Below are positions 1 through 8,871 of a stretch of DNA of 22,238 nt, piece after piece. Origin of the DNA: Euplotes cf. woodruffi 2 WChen-2021 (lineage: Eukaryota > Ciliophora > Spirotrichea > Euplotida > Euplotidae); assembly GCA_021441665.1 (NCBI GenBank), contig JAGYYN010018321.1:1-22238 (forward strand), written 5' to 3'. Position 1 is the first letter of the stretch; each line of letters opens with the position of its first letter. The notes under the pieces are model-generated. The model saw nothing but the letters and a program-made list of their open reading frames with translations. It ran no database searches and was not told the DNA's origin. The position numbers and the translations under genes are program-made.

Positions 1-2517
1 GCTTGCACCGAGATATTTGAGCGACTTTGGCGGAATAATGATCTTGCTTCTACCAGAGGACGGAGTAAACGCACAGTTATCTGATGCAGTCAGGTCAAGA
101 TTTACCTCGACAGTATGGTCGGTCTTGTTCACAGCCCCGTACGAGTTCGCATATGCTTTATCGTGGTACTTCCTGAAGACAATCACATTTCTGTCTTCTC
201 TTCCTCTCTCAGCCCCGTGGTTTCTTAAGTATTCGTCGAGGAGAAGAGTGACTGCTTTTTCATTGAAGTTGGTCTTCGCTGCGTTTCCAATACGGACTCT
301 TACTTCTTCTGAGCTGTGGAAGGTAATCACAAAAACTCGAGATTTAGTTGAAAATAAGCACTCGTCATAGCCCATTTTGCCGAGGATTTGCTGGATTTTT
401 TGCTCTGAAAAGTTGTTAACGATCTGCATCATTCCGAATCTTGTAAGCTATAAAATATTTGATAAATGGTATAAAGTGAAGAGATGAATAAGTCATCATA
501 ATGCGAACTTACACCATCTTCAGTGCATGAAATTCCTTTAAACTGCTCAGTCTTGAATGATTCTGGGGTTAATTCTTGGAAGAACTTGTCATTAATAATC
601 TTTCCGAATAAATTCAGCTCATTTGATGTCAAGATTCCATCTAATTGCAAATCGATCTTCCTGAATATATCATTAAGTGCCGAGTAGGCTCTTAAATTTA
701 TAGTCTGGACGCCTTCAACATTGACTTTGATTTTGACAGGATCAGCTGCTTTGAGTGGAACCTTTAGCATTGCGCCGATTGTTCTTGGCACAACAATGTA
801 CTGGCCAGGGTCTAAGGTAAATATTCCTTCAAGGTCTCTTTCAGTTTCATTATCTGCAATTCCTGCGATTGACAGTGTTCCGTCAGTTTCTATATTTGCA
901 TTCGTTAAGATATTATTAGACTTTGAATTACATAAAAGACGATTAATAATTACCTGATCTCTTTAAAATAACTAAGGACAAGTCGAGATATGGTCTTCTA
1001 TCAGCTCCTAAAATTCTCTGGTCTTCTTGATGCAGCCCAATCTCGATGTGAGTCCTCTTGTCAAGACGGAAAGAATAGTAGAATTGACTTATCACCCAGT
1101 CATTATCAGGATTGCTGCTTTCTTGGACACGAATGAACTTGCCTTTCAGTCTGAGCTCGTTCCAATTTTGCACTTTGCAAATAGTCAAGGAGTCAAAGTT
1201 AAGGAAGAAGTCTTCGTAAGTCATCCAGAATGAACCGTCATCAGAATCAAAAGATGGTTTGAAGGCTTCGATCATTTCATCTGTCCAGTGGTCGTCGTTA
1301 TCGCACCATGCACCACCCCACTCAAACTCTCCCCACGGGTTTCTGATGTTGAGGAGACGGATGCCATTGTATTCCTTTGCTTGGATTACAGAGTAAGCAT
1401 GCCCGGGGACGATACCGTGATCATCCTGAGGGCCGCCGCCTTCAGTGAAGATGTCGACTCCTGGAGTTCCAGCACACATGTTGTGTCCTCTTTTATCTGC
1501 ATCTGCCATTGCCTTCCAAAGGTCTTCTGCGTATGTTCTAATATTACTATAATTTTGTCTGTCTTCAGGAAAATTGTACTTAAAGGTTGGGCATCCTGCC
1601 AAATCCATCATGCCGTGTGCGACGTATCCTGCTCTCAGCTGGCAGTAATTTCCGTGAAGCTTAGCATAAGCCTTCTCTAATAGAAGGACCCACAGTTCAT
1701 TTCCTCTTGATGATGTAAACATCGGACCTCCGTTCAGGTAACAGGGGAAGTAGTCGTCGACTGTAACAACAACCCATTCTCCATTTTTGCAGATCCTGAG
1801 TTTGTAAATACCAAATTCATTGTAGGATTCAGAAATAAATAATCTTTTGACTAATGCGCGATTTTCAGCAAGTGAAGCAATCGATGCTAAGAACCAGCAG
1901 TCTCCCAGTGCTCCTTGTACGATATCATTCGGGACGATATCTCCTTCAAAAAGTTGGGGCGTGTCGTCCATAAACTCTATCGGTCGTTTCCACACTGGTC
2001 TTTCTTCTAAAGGATATTCTGGTTCGTTTGTCACATCGTAAATACTTGAGTCGTCTGGAGGGAAGCTAGGGTCAACAAAGTGGTCGTGTCCAAGCTTTGA
2101 GATTTCATTCGCGAGGTCCTCAGGGTCCATTACTTCAAAAGGAATATTAGCAATATCTTTCCACATCTTTGAGACCTTGCTCTTAGTATTTTTGATTGCT
2201 CCTTTTACGTACTTTTCTTGATGAACAACAGGAATCGGCTCCTCTTTTACACTGAATCCAACTTGCAATACGTAGGGAGGAGTCAGCTTGAATACAAATA
2301 GAGTCTTGGTCTCCATTGCGTCAACGCTGCCAGTGACTTCAGTCTTTCCTTCGTGACCGTCGATTACAACTCCTGAGCATTGTGCAAGGTCGACGGTGAT
2401 GTGGGTAGTTGAAAGAGACTTGCTTTCAACATCCCATCTCTCTTCAAATTCGTTGACAGTGATTTTGTGGATTAAAGTTCCGGTATTTAGCTTGATAGTT
2501 TTTGTATCTGCCTCCAT
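1..2517 (-). CDS. Calpain-type cysteine protease (C-terminus beyond window)
   Basis: Calcium-dependent intracellular cysteine protease. Three exons: 2517-954, 889-513 and 447 to beyond position 1; introns of 64 and 65 nt, GT...TAG. 796 codons are visible. The catalytic triad is intact: Cys207 in GDCWFLASI, His373 in PGHAYSV, Asn393 in NPWGEFEW. Residues 1-100 form a ciliate-type N-terminal domain, about 150-430 the protease core, about 440-590 a beta-rich domain III-like region, and residues 601-612 an EF-hand-like loop (D at 1 and 5, G at 6, E at 12). A further beta-rich domain runs to the window edge. The start ATG is preceded by AT-rich DNA with a breakage-type motif about 30 bp upstream. 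All 12 Cys codons are TGC/TGT and no UGA occurs, unlike the neighbours. Family assignment is firm; substrates cannot be inferred. Confidence 0.96.
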
Positions 2518-2544
2518 TTATCAAATCTAAATAAAATATAATTT

Positions 2545-2554
2545 GGTTTCAATA
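2545..2554 (-). other. Chromosome-breakage-like motif (E-Cbs) upstream of calpain
   Basis: The minus strand reads TATTGAAACC, a full match to the E. crassus breakage consensus HATTGAAaHH, which lies near telomere-addition sites. It is about 30 bp upstream of the calpain ATG, where a somatic chromosome end would be expected. The function is inferred. Confidence 0.5.
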
Positions 2555-2792
2555 ATTCTTCAGGAATATATTTTTTAGTCTTATCATAGTGATTTTCATT
2601 ACCCTTTAAAATAAACTCAAATATTATAAAAATTGAAATTAACTTGAATCAAACTAAAATTTAACTATTAAAAAAGCACAAAAAATCTACTCACTATTTT
2701 TACTATCATTACTCAAACCTACCAATGCTAAATTTATTATAATTTTAATTTTTGAAATACATTAGTCAATTTTAAATATCACCCCTTTTTCT

Positions 2793-3023
2793 TTACTTTA
2801 CAACATCTCCAATCCCTTCAAACTCCCCTAAAATCCTTCTTCCCCTAGCCATCAATCCACAATAATCATCTCCATTTAACCCTCCCTTATCAACCTCCAT
2901 TCCAACCCCAATCATCCAATCTAAAATAACACAACTAAATAATAAAATACTAAAAACCCAATAAAATCCTTCCCAATTTTGCTTGCATCAAATTCCCTTT
3001 TCTAAATTACCAATTCTTCACAT
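2793..3023 (-). CDS. Candidate small protein (46 aa), left arm of skew module 1
   Basis: Not recognised. Two exons (3023-3011 and 2920-2793) joined by a 90-nt GTAATT...TTTTAG intron give 46 codons from ATG to TAA, with one UGA read as Cys at codon 2. The second exon is Gly/Asp rich (WMIGVGMEVDKGG) and strongly G-rich on its coding strand. It sits head-to-head with the ORF at 3135-3314, inside a spacer likely eliminated from the somatic genome. The ORF is short and the DNA strand-skewed, so chance is a serious alternative. Confidence 0.25.
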
Positions 3024-3030
3024 ACTCTTT

Positions 3031-3050
3031 TACATCTGCATTCAGATGTA
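3031..3050. repeat. 20-bp hairpin at skew switch 1
   Basis: TACATCTG-CATT-CAGATGTA: two perfect 8-bp inverted arms around a 4-base loop. It lies close to where the plus strand changes from C-rich (2790-3030) to G-rich (3110-3310). Confidence 0.7.
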
Positions 3051-3134
3051 ATTTAAAATACGATTTATAAAATCCCCAAAATTACTGAATTCAATTTTTT
3101 TTTTATTAAAATTGATAAAGAGGCGGTTTTAGAG

Positions 3135-3314
3135 ATGATAGATAAAGGAGAATTTGAGAGGGTGCGAGTTTTAATAAACAACGGGTATTTTTTTATTTAC
3201 TCAATGAGAGTAATAGATTTAGATAGTGGGAGATTAAGGAAGGATGAGCTATGTAAGACGCAATTTAGAGGTAGATTATATTGAGATGAGGACTGGGGTT
3301 GTCGCAGACCTTAA
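3135..3314 (+). CDS. Candidate small protein (59 aa), right arm of skew module 1
   Basis: Not recognised. Single exon from ATG to TAA, 59 codons with one UGA-Cys (LYCDEDWGC region). It begins MIDKGEFERV and is charged, with no signal peptide or membrane segment. It is G-rich on its coding strand, diverges from the ORF at 2793-3023, and ends just before a breakage-like motif and the 3' end of the tRNA endonuclease gene. It could be a chance ORF in skewed spacer DNA. Confidence 0.25.
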
Positions 3315-3321
3315 TTTGCAT

Positions 3322-3331
3322 AATTGAAAGT
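3322..3331 (+). other. Chromosome-breakage-like motif downstream of TSEN34
   Basis: AATTGAAAGT matches HATTGAAaHH except for a G at position 9. It lies 15-24 bp beyond the stop codon of the endonuclease gene (minus strand). Candidate end of that gene's somatic chromosome. Confidence 0.4.
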
Positions 3332-3345
3332 CAAAATATACTAAA

Positions 3346-4151
3346 TTACTTGATTGTATCGCAATAGTTCACCTGCACGAACCCAGTGTTACCATGTTCA
3401 TCGATGTATGCATATCTTAGTATTTTATTGCTAAAACTAGCAACTCTTTCTAAAGCAATCATGTCTTTGACATCTGTACAAAATCATTGTTAGATCTTAT
3501 TTTTATTACTTTGTGAATATTCAGTTTGATAAATAATAGTGATTACCTATCATGCTGTGGATGTCAACAACTTTGATCATGTACTCAGAGTGGAATACAT
3601 TTGGATCTCCTTTGTACACGAGGAAGTCAGCACCGTACTTGATACCGTCCGTCAAGTACATCCCTGTAGTATATTTGCTGATATTCAATGTGTAATAACC
3701 TACCTCAGTTTTGATGTAAATGCTTGAAGACCAAATATTTGGTATCGTCTAACTGCATATTTTCAAAATTACCACATAGATCGTATTGATCTTTACTTGC
3801 ATCTTGACACAGCCTTTTCTGCTGCGAAATAACTTCCTCTTTATACAATGCTGGGAGTGCATCTAGCTCGATTAGTAGTTTTGACGAATAAGAATCAAGT
3901 ATAAACGGTGCTACTAACTGTAAGCTCTGGTGCTTTGATGTTCAAGGAGTCCCGACTGGAACAGGTACCAGCCTCTGTGAGACTACTCATTCATATATCT
4001 CCAAATCGTTAAATACAAATCAGCCGTTTTGCATTACCTGTAAATTACTTTGATTTCAGATCAAAAAGCAGCTTACGTATATTTTTTGTTTTGTTTCTGC
4101 TTCAATTTCGCTTATTTTTTCTGATCGTTCTGGGTCTTCTATTTCATCCAT
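3346..4151 (-). CDS. TSEN34: tRNA-splicing endonuclease subunit, Sen34-like (217 aa)
   Basis: Catalytic subunit of the heterotetrameric nuclease that excises introns from precursor tRNAs. Four exons: 4151-4077, 4037-3704, 3663-3547, 3473-3346; introns of 39, 40 and 73 nt, all GT...CAG. The C-terminal nuclease fold carries the Tyr-His-Lys triad: Tyr153 in FLVYKGDP, His161 in VFHSEY, Lys192 in FSNK, spaced as in the family. The N-terminal half has the Sen34-type segment around VPVGTP (residues 50-56). Four in-frame UGA codons read as Cys (31, 42, 57, 136). The protein is shorter than human TSEN34 and close to archaeal size. Sen2 is the main alternative; the N-terminal pattern and small size favour Sen34. 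The next gene upstream ends 115 bp away, and both flanks carry breakage-like motifs. Confidence 0.9.
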
Positions 4152-4153
4152 TA

Positions 4154-4163
4154 ATATTCAATA
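4154..4163 (-). other. Chromosome-breakage-like motif upstream of TSEN34
   Basis: The minus strand reads TATTGAATAT, matching HATTGAAaHH with T at the weakly conserved seventh base. It begins 3 bp upstream of the start codon, in a 115-bp spacer that holds a second such motif at 4234. Confidence 0.4.
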
Positions 4164-4233
4164 TTTTTAATTTTTGATATTTGTCTGGAATTAATTAAAA
4201 TAATTTATTTAGTATTTTAAGGTAAAATAACAG

Positions 4234-4243
4234 TATTGAAGTT
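4234..4243 (+). other. Chromosome-breakage-like motif downstream of the 1,109-aa gene
   Basis: TATTGAAGTT matches the core ATTGAA with G at the weakly conserved position. It lies 23-32 bp past the stop of the gene ending at 4267 (minus strand), paired with the motif at 4154 across one short spacer. Confidence 0.4.
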
Positions 4244-4266
4244 TTCTGAAAAAGGTATAATCATAT

Positions 4267-7200
4267 CTAAAGTCATTCTTCATCATCTTCGACTTCATTG
4301 ATCCTAGTCAGCAGTCCTGTTAGCTGTTCCTGCAGCATGTTCTCGAGTTTAACTCTCATTTTCTCGTTGATTCCAGTCCGTTCTGCAAACTCTTTCGATA
4401 CAGCTTTTGGGCTGTCCCCGTCAAAAACAGTGAGTCTTTCGACTCGACTTTTGCCTAAGTTTATATCAACAAATAGGATTGGAAACGGCTGTTGGTTGAT
4501 ATCGACTCCTCTCTGGTATTCTTGGTGTACTTCTGAGCTGTGCTCTAGTGAATCTGAGTAGTCTATCAAGATATACTTAATTCAAAAAATTAAATAGCAA
4601 TGCCACATATTAACGGTTGGTTTTTAAACTGAACCTCACCTTCTTCTAAAATCGGACTTGTTGTCAGAAATTGGCTGCCGTCGTACTGGTGGTCAAATGT
4701 GCTTTGTAGCTGTCCAATACTCTGCCGAGCGTCAGCATTAAGCCCTCTTGGCTCTTTAACTTCAGGGCTTGCAGTATTGCTGTCGTAGTAGTTCGGGTCA
4801 AGGTAATCGTTAATTTCAGTTCCTTTCTTCATTATAACCATGCTGTTGAGTTCTTCAACTTTCGCCTCTCTAATGACGATTCCTGAAGACTCGCTTGCCG
4901 AGTGGCTCTGCTTTGAGTTAGTTTTTGACTCTAGATAATCATCTTGATTCGAATTGTCATTCTTACTGTTCTTACTTGAAGTCGTTTGAGGTTTTGTCTT
5001 TCCAGATTCTAATACTTCAGAGTCTAAAATTAGTTATGATGAACAATGACTCCAATTACCGTTAGACATAATATTATGCTTAATCATATTCATCTCTTTC
5101 TTTTTGTCGTATTCTTTGCCTTTGTACAACAGCAGCTCATAATGAGGGATCTTCATCTCGTTGAGCTTGCTGTGCAGATTCTTCACGATCTTCCTCGACT
5201 TCTCATCGATGCTTGGCCGATGAGAATAACTTATCGAAGAATTTCGGCTCGAACACCTCAGCTTCATTTTTTGATTACTGAACTTAGATCGATTTTGAGC
5301 GAAAGTAATAAAGAACTTTCTGATTTTGATAACTAAGCTTTCATTCAAGTTCATCACGCTCTTGCTATCAAATTCAATATACGAATCAATTGGTTTTTTA
5401 AATGTGTGTTTACTATCGTCATGTATTAATTTCTTGCTCTCTTTTGAGTTGTTCTTAAAAATCCTCTCGAAATAGTTAACTTTTAAATCCTTCCTTGACT
5501 GTTTTTCTTTTAGCACCGAGTCTTTCCTTTTGGCTTGGTAGAGTCCTTCAATGCAAAGCAGGAGGATTTTGAGATTTTCAATAGAAGCACCATCATTTTC
5601 ATCGCCTTTCAAGCACTTCCAAAAGTCGACGAAGAGCATTCGTTCGTCAGCTTTATCATTATGGTCTTTGTCGCTGTACATAAATCCCATTTCTTTGAGG
5701 ACTTCGCTGGTATTGAAGTAGTTCAGCTTGTTGTTCTTCGAGACTCGGCTAGCGACCGCATCTTCAAAGTGCTTCTCAAATGTTTCAGTTAGGTACTTCG
5801 TAGACTTTAGATTTCTGTGGTTGGACGTTGACCGACTCCGCTTTCTGCTTTGACTCATCCTCGACCTGCTTTCTTGCCTCCTCTTCGCATCTTGGTACAA
5901 TTTCTCAGTGACTTTATTTATCATGACGTTGCCGAAGCTTTTATCATGAGCAGAGCTGGTGTCTTCTTGATTGCAGCCTTGCGAGCTTTGCTGCAAGTTC
6001 TTGAAGCACTCAGACAAGTTATTCGCTGATCTGCTGAGCTTCAAGATCTGCGACTTTTTAGCATACCGCTCATTGGACTTCGACTTGCTTTTTGAATTTC
6101 GTGTGTTCTTGTCAATATTGATGTACTTTTGCTGAAGCAGCTTCTTCCGCTCTTCGATTATTTGCTTTTCATTATATAGCCGCTCGTGGATTGAAATCAA
6201 GCTTGAATTATTATCAACGGAGGAAGTCATGTTTATATCTAAAGATAGCTTCCCTTTTGTATTGCTTTCATAAGGCGGATCGATGTTTAGCTTCAATTTA
6301 TCAGTATGCAGATTGTGCTTGGACTTATTTAAAATCTTTTTACTTCCTGAAGACAGCAAAGTTATCATGTTCTTGCGCTTACGCAGCTCGTCAACTAATT
6401 TATCTTTACTTGTCAATCTCTTTGAGTATGTTGAATTGTCTATTGTCTCTAAACTTGATCTGTGATTCGTAAAACTGGTCAAACCTATTTTTATTGCTTC
6501 TTCCTCTTTCTTTTGCTAAATTTTAATTAGCAAAGGCAATCAAAATTTAGCTCTTACCGATAATCGGTTTTTGTCTGAAGTTATTTTCAGTGACTTTGTT
6601 TTCAGTGAATATACTGGGACTCTTCAAATTCTTGCTATTTGTGCTGCTGCCATGGCTAAGTGCAGCCCTTGACTCGTTCTTGTCTTTTTCATTCGTCGAG
6701 ATATTCATATTTGTAAGTCCAGCTGTACTCCATATATTTTCAATCATAATTTTGCGTTTTAGTAATTTATCATTTTCAGTCCTGCTGTTCTTTTTCTTTT
6801 TCTTGTCGCTTGAGAACTGGCTGTTGGACTTGCTCTTTGAATTTTTAGTCGTAAACCATTCTCCTTTCTCAAGTGATCGCTGGATGGTTTTTATATTCGC
6901 TTCTTCAGTGGCGACTTCTTTATTGACTGGGGAGTAGAGCCTTTTAGTTGATTCTGGATTCTGCTTTCTTCCTGACTTCTTTTCCGCAATCTTCTTGTAT
7001 ATTGCGTCATTTGTAATTTGATCGTAGACATCTTTTGGGCTGTAGTTTCTCTGGAACAAAAACAACTCTTTTGAGATTTGGGTGTATACACTTTCCCCAG
7101 TGTTGATAGTAGTTTCTTCCTTTTCATTCTTGGCTGCGGAGAAGAACAGCGGAATGGTCTTGATGAGTATCTTTTTCTTCGAGTTTATAAACGACCTAGG

Positions 7201-7850
7201 CTGTCCTTTCATCTGCTCTCGCTTCCTTGCGATGCTTGCTTTCTTCCTGCTCTGCGAACGAGTCGCGGACTTGTTCTCCGGTTTGATTTGCTCGTATCTT
7301 TTCACGATTTTGATATTTTCAATCGGATTGTTATCATTTTCAGATTCGTCGGGGACGGTGAGATTTGTGAAAAGAAGATTTTGGTCGAGCTTTTCAAAGT
7401 TCAGCTTAAGAGTGTTGCTGAACTCAGACCGGTTTTCAGTCTCAAAATGTTTGTTAGTTTTATTTACATTAAATCTCTCGACCTCTTGTTCGCTAAATTC
7501 CTCTAGACCGTCGCTAAATCGAGACAAAGGTGAGTAAACAAATATTAGATCGAAATAATTTAGAGGTGAAGGGCAACTTACGATTGCAGGTCTTTATTAA
7601 TGCTGATTTTGGAGCTTTTTCTGTCCGCGAAATTGTACTTAGACGCATAGTCAGATTGACTATGCTCTTCAGGAGCGAATTTAACTTCTTTAGTGACGTA
7701 AGCAACGTTTTCATCGAAGTCTTCAGAGCTGAATCAGTCGGACTCGCTCGGGTTCTCCTGCAAGATATTCTTCTCCATGTTCTGCCTAAAGATGCGCCTG
7801 GATTCATTTGTTGTATCTAAGCCAAATGTGTTTTTAGTCTGCTTCCGCAT
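4267..7850 (-). CDS. Large Ser/Lys/Asn-rich protein of unknown function (1,109 aa)
   Basis: Not recognised as a named gene. Five exons: 7850-7582, 7513-6558, 6484-5060, 5023-4640, 4562-4267; introns 68, 73, 36 and 77 nt. Most of the chain is basic, low-complexity and probably disordered. Visible landmarks are LYQDAKRRQESRSR, a repeat-like basic motif common in protist coiled-coil proteins, in exon 3; an EF-hand-like helical stretch (FEDAVASRV to LLLCIEGLY), also exon 3; and a globular C-terminal segment with PILFVDINLG followed by LTVFDGD, a ubiquitin-like looking fold seen in protist proteins. It ends EECL-TAG with UGA as Cys. Start is the first ATG (MRKQTKNTFG), 105 bp from the divergent gene at 7956, suggesting a shared bidirectional promoter. 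The last splice could instead use a donor at 4634 and acceptor before 4575. A cytoskeletal or ciliary role is only a guess. Confidence 0.8.
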
Positions 7851-7955
7851 TTTTAATTTTATTTTATAGTTTCTGTTTGAATTATTAGTCCTTCGCTAAT
7901 AATTACATAATTGAGAATTTAATAATATTTCGCAGTTGGAAATAAACACTTCAAA

Positions 7956-8652
7956 ATGGGCAAAAGCAGAAAAATGGCGAAGACAGCCATTCCCCACAAA
8001 GACTTAAAAAAGAGCGGTGAAGATAGAAAGAAGCTGATGACGCAAAAATTGGACGAATCCAAGACCATTTTTAAAGCTCATAAGGAGACCAACAAGCAGG
8101 ATGTGAGTCTATTCCCGAAAAGCGAAAGCAAATACAAAGCTGACCTAAATAAGCTGAAGTCTATTTTGCAGCTAGAAAAGCAACGAATGATTAGGACAGA
8201 GAATGTTGACTTAAAGCTCGGTAATTCAGCTCAGCTAATACTAAATAGTGGCATTGGATAAACTCGAACAAATCGAAAATGAAGAAGCGCAGACGAACAA
8301 ATACAAAAAGCCAAGCGCGAAGCAAAGACGGGCCAAGCAAATGCTCGGTAAAAAGATTAGAATAAAATCGACTAATTTTTATTTTTTCAGTGGTTAATTC
8401 CTTTGCTTAGAATATATTCCAGAATTCGATAAAGAAAAGAAATCTGTAGAAGAAAAGATGGTCGAAAGGTAATTGTGTTTTCAAAAATCTTCGATATCGT
8501 TTTTTAGCCTCAAAAAATCACTCGAAAAACAAGGAGGCCTTAGTCGAGGTCAGAGAAAGAGAAATAAGAAGAAGGAAAGAATTTTACATAAAATGCTGTT
8601 AGAGAAGAAGATAGAAATGGACTTGAAGTTAACAAATAAAAACAAAAAATAA
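7956..8652 (+). CDS. Small basic coiled-coil protein, possibly SLX9-like (188 aa)
   Basis: Four exons: 7956-8220, 8249-8347, 8411-8468, 8508-8652; introns 28, 63 and 39 nt, all GT...TAG. A CAG acceptor inside intron 2 would lead to an early stop, so the later TAG is used. The product is very Lys/Arg rich, with long helices and a C-terminal LSRGQRKRNKKKERIL block that resembles the SLX9 family of 40S ribosome-biogenesis proteins. The N-terminus MGKSRKMAKTAIPHK is also typical of nucleolar proteins. No UGA codon is used. It is divergent from the gene starting at 7850. The family call is tentative; the exon structure is more secure, since phases close and the frame stays open. Confidence 0.75.
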
Positions 8653-8659
8653 TTCCTTA

Positions 8660-8669
8660 TGTTTCAATT
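8660..8669 (-). other. Chromosome-breakage-like motif downstream of 7956-8652 gene
   Basis: The minus strand reads AATTGAAACA, a full match to HATTGAAaHH, 8 bp past the stop codon. The spacer 8653-8871 holds a second full match at 8837. Confidence 0.5.
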
Positions 8670-8836
8670 TGTCTACATTGATGATGTTAAATACAGCACT
8701 CTGTCTATTTTAAATAATATTAAAATAATTTTTTATTATATTTTTTTAAATCTAACTTTACATCCCAAAATATAAATCGTGAGTTAAAAGACTAAAATTA
8801 TTTATTATTACAAGCCATTTAAAAATTACACCGGCC

Positions 8837-8846
8837 AATTGAAATA
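8837..8846 (+). other. Chromosome-breakage-like motif upstream of RanBPM-like gene
   Basis: AATTGAAATA is a full match to HATTGAAaHH, 26-35 bp upstream of the ATG at 8872. With the motif at 8660 it would delimit two adjacent somatic mini-chromosomes. Confidence 0.5.
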
Positions 8847-8871
8847 TGCAAATCCGAAGACCCTTTCCATA

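Noticed and set aside
5046-7820. Plus-strand ORFs of 60-151 codons across 5046-7820
   Set aside because: They are antisense to exons of the 1,109-aa minus-strand gene and carry no domain or splice support.
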